Shown one piece after another: positions 31,823-39,387 of a stretch of DNA of 40,734 bases (positions are counted from its first letter, which is position 1; each line of letters starts with the position of its first letter). The stretch is from positions 1 through 40,734 of the IMG/VR virus record IMGVR_UViG_3300030098_003183; one strand, given 5' to 3'. The notes below the pieces were generated by a model. That model was given only the letters and a program-made list of their open reading frames with translations. It was not told the DNA's origin and searched no databases. A program made the translations under genes and the position numbers. This DNA comes from a virus.

Positions 31823-33424
31823 ATGGGTACGAAAACAATTACACCCAGAACTAATAATGATGGGCAGATAGGTTCATCTTCAAAATATTGGGATAAAGGA
31901 TTTTTCAATACACTTCATGTTAATGACCTTCACACAGCATCTTCATCAACTCTTTCTGCTAATGGAATATCTGTAACAGCAAATGCAGGAATTTTGTTTG
32001 AAGGTAGTAATGCTGATGAATTTGAGACAGTAGTTACTGCTGTAAACCCAACAGCAGATAGAGCAATTCTTTTACCAGATGCAAGTGGAGTAGTGTCTCT
32101 ATCTGATACAACTTATTCTGCTGGAACACTTTTGGATTTATCAACAACAACATTTAATGTAGATTTAACTGAGGCTGCTGCTGCTACTATCGCTGCTGGA
32201 GATAATATCATATTCTTAGATGGTGGTGCTTCAGGAACACACTCCAAAGGAAGCATTAATGATGTAGCAACCTTATTCGCAGGAACTGCAGCTTCTACAG
32301 GTTTATCTGCTAGTAGTGGAGTTTTATCTGTCACTGATCTACATCCAGTTGGTGTTGATGGTTCTTCTGGAGATATACTTGCTGATGGTGGTAATGGAAC
32401 AATAGTTAATCATGGCACAATATCTATAGATGGATCAGCAACCAATGGTCAAATGATAGCTATTGATGCTAGTGCTGTATCAACTGGTAATGCTATAAAA
32501 ATTACAGACTCAACATACGAGAGAGCTTCTGGACACATTGAACTAAATATAACAGATACTGCGACATCAACTACTAATAGGGGTGGTAATGGTATAATGA
32601 AGGTTCAGTATATTAGACCAAATACTAGCCCAGTAGCTGCTGGTCAATCACTAACTTCTATTGGTACTGAAATTAGAATGGATGATAATGCAACAAATGT
32701 TGGTACATCAGAAATAATAGGATTAGACGTGCATTGTGACTTTGCTAATACTAGTGGAACAACCACAGCAGTTGGTGTTCTCACTAGAGTTGGTGGATCA
32801 GATAATAATTATGATATTAAAATGATAAACGATGCTGATGATTCTGAATTTGCAGCAATATATGTTTATGATGGTGGTGCATTAGGTATATCTACAGCAT
32901 CAGATGACAGCACTGGAAATATAGATATTATTGCAGATGGAAACATTACCTTAACTTCAGGTAATGACCATCATAATTACACGTCTATAAAAAGGCGTAA
33001 AATGTCAGTAACAAGTAGCACTGACCACGACCATGATGGAGATGTTGTTTACTTTGGGGCTGCAGATGGAAGTGTTAGCCAGGGGGATATATGTTATTTA
33101 GGAAAAGATGGAAGTAATAACGCAACCTGGTTTAGAGCTCAAGCAAATGCTGAAAGTACATCAACTAGTTTACTTGCAATATGTTTAGGAACAGATCCTG
33201 CTACAGATGGAATGTTGTTAAGAGGTATGGTAACCTTAGACCACAACACTTCAGATAATAATTTTGGAGACCCAGTATATTTATCAGACACATCAGCAGG
33301 AGATGCAGATATGACTGCCCCTGCAGATAATAATGAAGTGGTAAGAGTAATAGGTTATAAGATGGGTAATGATGATGAAATATGGTTTTGCCCAGATAAT
33401 ACATGGGTAGTGGTAACAGCTTAA
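31823..33424 (+). CDS. Tail/head fibre protein, 533 aa
   Basis: The N-terminus (TITPRTNNDGQIGSSSKYWD, then FFNTLHVNDL) is the usual opening of fibre proteins that build a beta-prism shaft. The middle is Ala/Thr/Ser/Gly-rich. The last 140 residues (GDVVYFGAADGSVSQGDICY, LLAICLGTDPATDGMLLRG, GDPVYLSDTSAG, VVRVIGYKM, IWFCPDNTWV) form a compact beta domain that recurs at the end of marine phage fibres. It probably binds a receptor. It has the same style as the 685-residue fibre on the other strand. Confidence 0.65.
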   Translation: MGTKTITPRTNNDGQIGSSSKYWDKGFFNTLHVNDLHTASSSTLSANGISVTANAGILFEGSNADEFETVVTAVNPTADRAILLPDASGVVSLSDTTYSAGTLLDLSTTTFNVDLTEAAAATIAAGDNIIFLDGGASGTHSKGSINDVATLFAGTAASTGLSASSGVLSVTDLHPVGVDGSSGDILADGGNGTIVNHGTISIDGSATNGQMIAIDASAVSTGNAIKITDSTYERASGHIELNITDTATSTTNRGGNGIMKVQYIRPNTSPVAAGQSLTSIGTEIRMDDNATNVGTSEIIGLDVHCDFANTSGTTTAVGVLTRVGGSDNNYDIKMINDADDSEFAAIYVYDGGALGISTASDDSTGNIDIIADGNITLTSGNDHHNYTSIKRRKMSVTSSTDHDHDGDVVYFGAADGSVSQGDICYLGKDGSNNATWFRAQANAESTSTSLLAICLGTDPATDGMLLRGMVTLDHNTSDNNFGDPVYLSDTSAGDADMTAPADNNEVVRVIGYKMGNDDEIWFCPDNTWVVVTA

Positions 33425-33438
33425 ATTAAAAGGATGGT

Positions 33439-33990
33439 ATGGGATTACAAGAATGGATAGATGGAGCTTTTACAGAAACAAGCACTGATTACCAGATAGA
33501 TGGGAAAAATATATTATATAAAAACGAAGAAGAGTTTTTGGTTAAAGGAGTTGAACTTCTTTGTAATAAAGTAAACCCAAGTTCTGTATTAGAGTTTGGG
33601 TTTGGCAAGGGTTGGACAGCGACAGAGTTTCAAAGAAAGGGAGTTACAAGACACGTTATATTAGAACCTAATAAGGAGGTTTATCAAGCTGCGTTAAGTT
33701 GGAAAAACAGCTACAATACAAATATAGAAATACTTAACATATTTAGTTGGGATTATAACACTAGTGAAACATTTGATTTGGTATATGACGATAGAGAACC
33801 TGTGACATCTAATGATGATGATAATCATTTTAATAATATGAGCAATATATTACCATCAAATCAACTATACGCATTTAACGCATGTATAGCCACTGGTAAT
33901 AATTTTGGAGAGTCAATTGAGTATTCATTAAATGGTACAAAATATAGACAGTTTTTAACTAAAGGTTTTTATCCATATGCCAACAGTTAA
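33439..33990 (+). CDS. SAM-dependent methyltransferase-like protein, 183 aa
   Basis: A Rossmann-type pattern is visible: V-L-E-F-G-F-G-K-G (50-58, motif I), H-V-I-L-E-P-N (72-78, acidic end of strand 2) and DYNTSETFDLVYDDRE near 105-120. The arrangement resembles small-molecule or guanidinoacetate-type methyltransferases. At 183 residues it is short for a complete one. It is inserted among fibre genes and its 3' end overlaps the 195-residue adhesin by 14 bases. Substrate is unknown; modification of virion or host surface components is possible. Confidence 0.55.
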   Translation: MGLQEWIDGAFTETSTDYQIDGKNILYKNEEEFLVKGVELLCNKVNPSSVLEFGFGKGWTATEFQRKGVTRHVILEPNKEVYQAALSWKNSYNTNIEILNIFSWDYNTSETFDLVYDDREPVTSNDDDNHFNNMSNILPSNQLYAFNACIATGNNFGESIEYSLNGTKYRQFLTKGFYPYANS

Positions 33991-34564
33991 CTTAAACCCA
34001 AATGGAACATCAAGTAATAACTGGCCTACTTTATCTGGTAGTACAGCTCATGGTGCATTATCAGATAGTAGCACAACCACTTACATAAGAACACCAGATC
34101 AAAATGATGCCTGTGTTTTAACATTAGATGATTATTCTGATGGTGGAACTATAAATAGTATAAGGTTCGCTGTTAGTGGATATACGTTTCTTACAAGAGG
34201 TGGTGATACTGATATACGAGTTAGATTATCGCATTCTTCAGGCGTATATTATTCTGAAAACGTAACACTAAACTTCAATGGTTACGTAGCTCAAGATCAT
34301 TATGGTACAGCAAGGACAACATCAGATGGTTCATCAGCATGGACAGATAGCGATCTAGATGGGTTAATATTAGAAATAGATACAACACCAGAGGACCCAC
34401 CTGCTGTTAGTCAAGCTACAGTAGTTAAGGCATGGGTTGAAGTAACATACACAGCAGCACCATCAGGATTTGGCCATGAAGTTAATAATGTGGCATCAGC
34501 AAGTATAGCCAAAGTATCAGGTGTTGCAACAGCTAGTATTGCAAAAGTAATAGGTGTTGATTAA
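33977..34564 (+). CDS. Beta-rich adhesin/fibre tip, 195 aa
   Basis: The protein is a predicted beta sandwich with T-T-T-Y-I-R-T-P-D, CVLTLDDY and VSQATVVKAWVEVTYTA segments, the last typical of jelly-roll fibre tips. The end carries two copies of an ASIAKV-x-GV unit that I have seen in other phage structural proteins. It overlaps the methyltransferase-like gene and completes the fibre set. Function is inferred from style and context. Confidence 0.55.
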   Translation: MPTVNLNPNGTSSNNWPTLSGSTAHGALSDSSTTTYIRTPDQNDACVLTLDDYSDGGTINSIRFAVSGYTFLTRGGDTDIRVRLSHSSGVYYSENVTLNFNGYVAQDHYGTARTTSDGSSAWTDSDLDGLILEIDTTPEDPPAVSQATVVKAWVEVTYTAAPSGFGHEVNNVASASIAKVSGVATASIAKVIGVD

Positions 34565-34584
34565 TTAATTTAGTTAAAAATTCG

Positions 34585-34592
34585 TATATTTA
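34585..34592 (+). promoter_or_regulatory. Weak -7 box before the outer-membrane protein gene
   Basis: TATATTTA lies 18 bases before the ATG at 34611. A TTG sits 25 bases upstream (34557-34559 region), longer than usual spacing. The gap here is 46 bases, larger than at most junctions of this block, which supports some signal, but the match is imperfect. Confidence 0.3.
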
Positions 34593-34610
34593 CAGATAAA
34601 ATAAAAAGCA

Positions 34611-35639
34611 ATGAAAAAGATAATAATACTGTTTCTCTTAATCAATATTTGTGCACAAGCACAAATTCGAGATTTTTTTAAATACTCTACTATATACACG
34701 TCAATGACAATGAGTACTCCTTTCACAGAGGATGAGGATTATATGGCTGTAAATAGAGGTTATGAGAACGTAACTGAAATTAACCCCTATGACTACAATT
34801 TAACAATAGGTTTAAGAAAAATAGCAAGATTTGATTATGAGTACAAAGTTAAGACATGGTATTATGGGACTGAAAAAGCTGTTGCAGACAATGTTACTAT
34901 TGGTAATGCTGTTGGTTGGGAGTATCTATTTAATTATTCATTTATACGTAATCGTGGCGATAAATATACTGAGCAGAATTTCTGGCTTAGATACCTTGGA
35001 AATTGGTGCGTTACCAAAGTCCAATATAAAGACAACCAAAGAGTAGATTTAAGATACAATTCTTTTGATACTAGGTTTAGATTAGCTAAAGGTAATTGGG
35101 ACATAACCTTGGGTGGTGTTTTTAGAATACACGATCCATATGGAATAAACCCTATAGAAGACTTTTGGGTGCCAGGAGAACAATCTTTTGCTCAGTTAGC
35201 AGGTGAGTTTGGATATTCCACTGAGTTTGTTAATGGTAGATGGCATTGGTTTGATGGCGATGAATTGATAGCTACATCTAATGATGAGTTTTATAAACAT
35301 TACTTTGGTGATGCAGTAGCATCATTTAATGAAAGAGAATTGGATAAGCTTGGTATGCAGAAACAAATAAGTGCTGTCATTGGTTTATCTTACTATAGAT
35401 ACACAAATAGAATGTGGGCACATATGTGGTTTAATTGCATGCCTTTCCATTATGGTTTAGATGACTATTCTTTTGAGTATGGTATAGAAGAGTGGGATAA
35501 CATTGAGTGGGATGCAGGCATGGTTCTTGGCTCTAGATTAACTAAACATTTGGGATTATTTGTGGAGGGAACTCATATGAGATACTGGATGAAGCCAGTA
35601 TACGAAGTGAAGTTTGGTTTTAATTATTTAATATTTTAG
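34611..35639 (+). CDS. Exported, probable outer-membrane beta-barrel protein, 342 aa
   Basis: A clear signal peptide (MKKIIILFLLINICAQAQ, cleavage near AQA) is followed by many short aromatic strands: YNLTIGLRKIARFDYEYKVKT, FWLRYLGNWCVTKVQYK and so on. The chain ends VKFGFNYLIF, with a terminal phenylalanine as in the beta-signal recognised by the outer-membrane assembly machinery. There are no catalytic motifs. Phage-encoded outer-membrane proteins usually change the infected cell surface, for example blocking superinfection. The barrel reading is from pattern only; a secreted non-barrel protein remains possible. Confidence 0.55.
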   Translation: MKKIIILFLLINICAQAQIRDFFKYSTIYTSMTMSTPFTEDEDYMAVNRGYENVTEINPYDYNLTIGLRKIARFDYEYKVKTWYYGTEKAVADNVTIGNAVGWEYLFNYSFIRNRGDKYTEQNFWLRYLGNWCVTKVQYKDNQRVDLRYNSFDTRFRLAKGNWDITLGGVFRIHDPYGINPIEDFWVPGEQSFAQLAGEFGYSTEFVNGRWHWFDGDELIATSNDEFYKHYFGDAVASFNERELDKLGMQKQISAVIGLSYYRYTNRMWAHMWFNCMPFHYGLDDYSFEYGIEEWDNIEWDAGMVLGSRLTKHLGLFVEGTHMRYWMKPVYEVKFGFNYLIF

Positions 35640-35641
35640 TT

Positions 35642-36457
35642 ATGAGAAAGTATATTATTATTTTATTTGCGTTGTTAAGTTGGTGTTTAAAAAGTCAGGA
35701 ATATGACTTCCAACAATTGTGTTTAGATTGTGCTGCCTCAGGTGGTTTTTATTGTGGAGATGATCCATCTAACTGGACTCAGTATTCTCCTGATGGATGC
35801 GTAATACCATCATGGATTAATGACAATTATGTAGATTGTGTTGATGCTTCTGATGAAGATGGTGCTGTACCAACTTCCCCAGAGGAATGTGCCCCACCAG
35901 TAGTAGAATGCGACACTGTATATGTAGATGTGCCTGTAATAGAATATGTAACAGAGTATATAACAGAGTATATATATGAGACTGATACTGTTACTATCAT
36001 AGAAGAAGTGGAGGTTCCTTTTTACATATATGAAACTATAATACAATTAGACACTATAATAGAAACAGAGTATATAACTCAAATAGTTGTAGACACATTT
36101 GAAGTTGAGGTTTTAGTTCCTGAATATATATATGTAACTGACACATTATGGATGGAGGGAGCATTAGATACTTTATATGTAGACGTGATTGAAGAAGTAG
36201 AGGTTGTTGTATATGATACAATAATAGAGACAGAATATGTAGAAATATTTGTTGTTGACACTGTAATAGATTATATTGAAGTTATACAGACAGAATATAT
36301 TGATTGCGATACAGGTATGCCATGTAACTCTTCAATGGGGGAAATAATTGAAAAATCAAAGAACGATGGTGGTATGTATAACATTCTAGGTCAACCAATA
36401 CGAAGACCAGAAAGTATATACATACAAGATGGTAAGATAAAATATATAATGAATTAA
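35642..36457 (+). CDS. Exported LDL-A-like protein with acidic beta repeats and T9SS-like tail, 271 aa
   Basis: Residues 1-19 form a signal peptide. The next segment holds Cys 27, 30, 38, 53, 66, 83 and 90, including W-I-N-D-N-Y-V-D-C-V-D-A-S-D-E (58-72), which resembles the calcium-binding core of LDL-receptor class A modules, minus the cysteine before D61. Residues about 90-225 are an acidic low-complexity repeat of DTI/YVT/EYI-type strands. The last 27 residues (MYNILGQPIRRP, then SIYIQDGKIKYIMN) resemble the C-terminal motif of type IX secretion cargo. The protein may be surface-exposed. It lies after the outer-membrane protein and its stop overlaps the nuclease start (TAATG). Confidence 0.55.
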   Translation: MRKYIIILFALLSWCLKSQEYDFQQLCLDCAASGGFYCGDDPSNWTQYSPDGCVIPSWINDNYVDCVDASDEDGAVPTSPEECAPPVVECDTVYVDVPVIEYVTEYITEYIYETDTVTIIEEVEVPFYIYETIIQLDTIIETEYITQIVVDTFEVEVLVPEYIYVTDTLWMEGALDTLYVDVIEEVEVVVYDTIIETEYVEIFVVDTVIDYIEVIQTEYIDCDTGMPCNSSMGEIIEKSKNDGGMYNILGQPIRRPESIYIQDGKIKYIMN

Positions 36458-36873
36458 TGTATACTTATAAGGCTAAATTGGATAGGGTTGTTGATGGAGA
36501 CACTATAGATGTTCATATAGATCTAGGTTTCGATATAACAGTCCACAAAAGAGTTAGGTTAGCAGGTATAGACACACCTGAGAGTAGAACTAGAGATTTA
36601 GAAGAGAAGAAAAGGGGATTGGCTGCTAAGTATAGGTTAACTGAAATACTAGATCAGGGAAGTTTGGTTGTAGAGAGCAAAGAGGTGGGTAAGTATGGTA
36701 GAGTGTTAGGTGTTTTAATCATTCACCCTGATAACTTAGATTTACCAATCAATGTTAATGAAACTCTAGTTGAGGAGGGTCATGCAGTTGAATATAATGG
36801 TGGAAAAAAAATTAAGAAAAAAGAAAAAAAGGAATCTACTGATTTAAATGAAGATGTTCCTTTTGCAGATTAA
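36457..36873 (+). CDS. Thermonuclease (SNase-like), 138 aa
   Basis: Staphylococcal nuclease-type fold cleaving DNA and RNA with Ca2+. Conserved residues are in place: VVDGDTIDV (D13), R-V-R-L-A-G-I-D-T-P-E (R34, D39, T40, E42) and K-Y-G-R (R82), matching catalytic D21, R35, D40, T41, E43 and R87 of the S. aureus enzyme. The C-terminal 25 residues are Lys-rich then acidic, outside the fold. No signal peptide is present, so it would act in the cytoplasm or travel in the virion. It lies between an exported protein and the holin-like gene. Host DNA breakdown is a reasonable role. Confidence 0.85.
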   Translation: MYTYKAKLDRVVDGDTIDVHIDLGFDITVHKRVRLAGIDTPESRTRDLEEKKRGLAAKYRLTEILDQGSLVVESKEVGKYGRVLGVLIIHPDNLDLPINVNETLVEEGHAVEYNGGKKIKKKEKKESTDLNEDVPFAD

Positions 36874-36884
36874 AAATTATAATT

Positions 36885-37097
36885 ATGAATATATTTAAAG
36901 ATGATAATAATTGGAATGAAAAATCTATAATAGGATTTGTCGCATTTGCAATTATGGTATTGATAATGATAGCTGATCTACTTACTGGGTGGGTTGGTAA
37001 AGATTTAGTAATCAATGAATTTGTCTACGACAGTTTTGTATGGTGCGTGTTGGGTTGTTTTGGAATCAGTGGTGTAGAGAAATTTGCTAAAAAATAA
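36885..37097 (+). CDS. Holin-like small membrane protein, 70 aa
   Basis: Two hydrophobic helices (about 15-35: IIGFVAFAIMVLIMIADLLTG, split by charge from about 46-63: FVYDSFVWCVLGCFGISGV) and a basic C-terminus fit a small holin that permeabilises the inner membrane. Flavobacterial phages carry similar NWNEKS-starting proteins. No separate endolysin gene is seen nearby, so lysis enzymes may lie outside the window or in the M15 peptidase protein. Assignment is by topology and size. Confidence 0.55.
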   Translation: MNIFKDDNNWNEKSIIGFVAFAIMVLIMIADLLTGWVGKDLVINEFVYDSFVWCVLGCFGISGVEKFAKK

Positions 37098-37105
37098 ATA
37101 AATAA

Positions 37106-37768
37106 ATGGCAACAGAAGCTTGGACAAGAAAAGAAGGTAAAAGTGAATCAGGTGGTCTTAACAGGAAGGGTATAGCTTCCTATAGGAGAGCTAATCCTGG
37201 AAGCAAACTATCAATGGCTGTAACCACTAAACCCTCTAAATTAAAAAAGGGAAGTAAGTCTGCTAAAAGACGTAAATCATTTTGTGCTAGAATGAAAGGT
37301 ATGAAAAAAAGAAGAACTAGTGCAAAAACAGCTAATGATCCAAATTCAAGAATAAATAAGTCTTTAAGAAAATGGAACTGTGATGATGGATGTATGGTGA
37401 AAGCCAATAAGAAAAGTCCTGTTAGACAATATGAAAAAGGTGGCGTTAGTGCACCTAAGGGATTCCACTTCATGAAGAAAGGTAGTGGTAAATATAAATT
37501 AATGGAGCATGGTAATAAGCCATTCAAGAAGCATGAAGGAGCTAGTTTGAAGGCTACGTTCCCTATTCAGAAAAAACATAATCCTAAGCAAGACGCTAAG
37601 ATGGCTAAGAGGAAGTATGTTAGTGGTGGTACAACAAAAGATGCTTGTTATCATAAAGTTGTTTCAAGATATGGCCCTAAGACCTCTGCTTATAGAAGTG
37701 GTGCTATGGCTAAGTGTAGAAAAGTAGGAGCTGCTAACTGGGGCGAAGGAGGTAAAAAGAAAAAGTAA
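37106..37768 (+). CDS. Very basic DUF6321/DUF5872-like protein with K/Y-x-x-G-G motifs, 220 aa
   Basis: The N-terminal part (AWTRKEGKSESGGLNRKG, then SAKRRKSFCARMKGMKKRRT, then SLRKWNC) is a recurrent phage domain that I recall as DUF6321-like. The C-terminal part (ACYHKVVSRYGPKTSAYRSG, AMAKCRKVGAANWG) resembles DUF5872-like tails. Between them are QYEKGG and KYVSGG, and NWGEGG ends the protein. It is strongly Lys/Arg-rich, so DNA binding or virion packaging is likely. Its stop overlaps the next start as TAATG. Confidence 0.6.
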   Translation: MATEAWTRKEGKSESGGLNRKGIASYRRANPGSKLSMAVTTKPSKLKKGSKSAKRRKSFCARMKGMKKRRTSAKTANDPNSRINKSLRKWNCDDGCMVKANKKSPVRQYEKGGVSAPKGFHFMKKGSGKYKLMEHGNKPFKKHEGASLKATFPIQKKHNPKQDAKMAKRKYVSGGTTKDACYHKVVSRYGPKTSAYRSGAMAKCRKVGAANWGEGGKKKK

Positions 37769-38697
37769 TGGCTGTAAGGAAAACAAAAGCTGGACTTAGA
37801 TTAAAAAGGTGGTTCAAAGAGGATTGGAGAACGCCACGTGGTAAGAAAGACTACAAAGGTGGAGAGAACACTTTTAGACCAACAAAAAGAATAACTAAAG
37901 ATACCCCAGCAACTTGGTCAGAATTAAGTAAAGGGGAAAAAAGAAGAGCAAAAATGGAAAAAAATACTAAAGGAAGAGTTTCTAGATATAAGAAAAAGAA
38001 AGATTCAAAAAAATTTTTTTTAGGTGGATTAATGCAAACAATAGCCATGGGACCCCTAGCCCTTCTTGGTAAAAAGAAACAAGGAAAGTCAGGTGAAGCA
38101 GGAAAAGGTAAATTGGGTGTTGGGAAAGTATTAAAAATAAAAGTCATAGGAGAAGAAGGAGGAAAAGAAGGAGAGGGAATGTCTCAATTAGAACAGGATG
38201 AAGCAAGAGCTGCTAAAGAAGCTAATCAAGCAGAAGGTGGAGGTGGATCAACATCAGGAGAAGCTGTGATGAAAAAAGGTGGAGTAGTAAAAAAGAAAAG
38301 GAGATATGTTAAAGAAGACAAGGATGATGATAAGAAGAAACACGATATTGTTATTAAATACGACAAAGATGGTAATCGTGATATGACAGAAGTTTGGAAA
38401 AAAATAGCTAAAGAAGATAGGGATGCACAAATTGCTAGTCAAAAAAAATCTAAACCCCCACTAGATTTTAAAAATCAAGTGCCACCTAGAGAAACAGAAA
38501 GGAAATATGTAAGTGGTGGTACTCTACAAGATAAATACCTAAAGGGATCAGGTGCTGAGGACAGTAAAAAACACAAAAGAGACATGTTGGGAGTTCTTAA
38601 GTCTAAAGAGAAAAAGATGTATGTGAAGACAGGCAGAAAACCCCCTAAGAAAAACATATTCAAGAAGGGTGGAATGTCTAAAAGAAAATACTGCTAA
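37768..38697 (+). CDS. Basic phage protein with K/Y-x-x-G-G motifs, 309 aa
   Basis: The N-terminus (TKAGLRLKRWFKEDWRTPRG, then NTFRPTKRITKDTPATWSEL) is another recurrent phage domain that commonly accompanies the preceding one. A hydrophobic patch (KKFFLGGLMQTIAMGPLALLG, about 82-102) precedes a Gly/Lys/Glu stretch. Motifs MKKGGVVKKK, KYVSGGTLQDKY and FKKGGMSKRKY occur in the second half. KYVSGGT is shared exactly with the 220-residue neighbour. The protein probably belongs to the same virion or DNA-binding group; no catalytic motif is visible. Confidence 0.55.
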   Translation: MAVRKTKAGLRLKRWFKEDWRTPRGKKDYKGGENTFRPTKRITKDTPATWSELSKGEKRRAKMEKNTKGRVSRYKKKKDSKKFFLGGLMQTIAMGPLALLGKKKQGKSGEAGKGKLGVGKVLKIKVIGEEGGKEGEGMSQLEQDEARAAKEANQAEGGGGSTSGEAVMKKGGVVKKKRRYVKEDKDDDKKKHDIVIKYDKDGNRDMTEVWKKIAKEDRDAQIASQKKSKPPLDFKNQVPPRETERKYVSGGTLQDKYLKGSGAEDSKKHKRDMLGVLKSKEKKMYVKTGRKPPKKNIFKKGGMSKRKYC

Positions 38698-39002
38698 TGG
38701 GCACAATAAATTTTATAATTACAGCAAACAGAACAGAACATGTATTTAATAAAAGTATATTCAAGTACATGTATTCATCCTATACTTCAGGCACAACAGG
38801 ATCTATATTTATATATTTCGCTGCTGAAGGCAATATAGTCGACCCAGACCTGATTACGCTGACTGTAAATAAACACTATATAAGCACTATAATTAGGGAC
38901 ATATCTGAAATCTTAAACAAAGATGGTTTACACACCATAGAACATAGCAAGACTTCTGGGATCTACCAGTATGTTACTGCCATGACTTACACTGCTGGCT
39001 AG
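38697..39002 (+). CDS. Distant paralogue of the small capsid-associated protein, 101 aa
   Basis: The chain begins MGTINFIITANRTEHVF, then IFIYFAAEG, LITLTVNKHY, IIRDISEILNKDG, H-T-I-E-H and YVTAMTYTA. The order I-Y-F, L-T-V, K/H, I-x-D-I-x-E-I-x-N, and a T-x-x-x-A end follows the 119-residue protein at 14700-15059. Low identity means common fold, not close duplication. It ends the rightward block; a TAATG overlap links it to the preceding gene. Confidence 0.5.
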   Translation: MGTINFIITANRTEHVFNKSIFKYMYSSYTSGTTGSIFIYFAAEGNIVDPDLITLTVNKHYISTIIRDISEILNKDGLHTIEHSKTSGIYQYVTAMTYTAG

Positions 39003-39086
39003 AATAGCGAAACAACGTATACGCCAATCATTATTAGAACATAAATTATTTTAGAAACTTCTATTCTCATACTGCAATATAACACC

Positions 39087-39122
39087 AGCATGTTAATCTA
39101 ATGTTAAGCTAATATTTTTTTT
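39087..39122 (+). terminator. Weak terminator candidate after the rightward block
   Basis: AGC-ATG-TTAA can pair with TTAA-GCT (39087-39110) around a seven-base loop, leaving three unpaired bases, and is followed by eight T residues (39115-39122). The stem is short and AT-rich, so this is a weak call; a second T-run follows at 39131-39139. Confidence 0.35.
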
Positions 39123-39240
39123 GTGTTAAAATTTTTTTTTCAGAAATTTTTAGGGTGGGTATTATATACATATATGCTACGTGCAATTTTAATCCCCAAG
39201 TCAATATATTTACCCCCACCCCCAACTAACTACATACATT

Positions 39241-39266
39241 ATAGATATTATATATATAGTATCTAT
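39241..39266. repeat. 26-base near-perfect palindrome
   Basis: ATAGATA and TATCTAT arms flank a TA-rich centre; all positions pair with their mirror apart from one G-T pair (39248 with 39259). It may be a protein-binding or cruciform site. Confidence 0.5.
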
Positions 39267-39312
39267 TGTAACGTGAATGACATTACACACTATAACTATA
39301 TGTACTTATGAT

Positions 39313-39326
39313 TTTACTGCAGTAAA
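39313..39326. repeat. 14-base perfect palindrome (TTTACTGCAGTAAA)
   Basis: TTTACTG is followed directly by its exact reverse complement CAGTAAA. Such a perfect dyad upstream of a promoter region is typical of repressor or activator sites, though the early promoter lies about 440 bases away. Confidence 0.55.
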
Positions 39327-39339
39327 TTCTTCACACCAA

Positions 39340-39387
39340 AACTATTTTGGAATGATTGTTCCAACAACTATTTTGGAATGAGTGTTC
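39340..39387. repeat. Two 22-base direct repeats with an internal dyad
   Basis: Copies at 39340-39361 and 39366-39387 start AACTATTTTGGAATGA and differ at one position. The first contains TTGGAA, six bases, TTCCAA (39347-39364), a perfect dyad; the second copy's dyad is degraded. The copies repeat every 26 bases (about 2.5 helical turns), like tandem operator or iteron sites. Confidence 0.6.

Noticed and set aside
39123-39311. 62-codon open frame in the control region
   Set aside because: Composition is AT-driven with runs of Ile, Tyr and Pro, it crosses the palindrome, and no start context or homologous pattern is seen. I treat it as chance.
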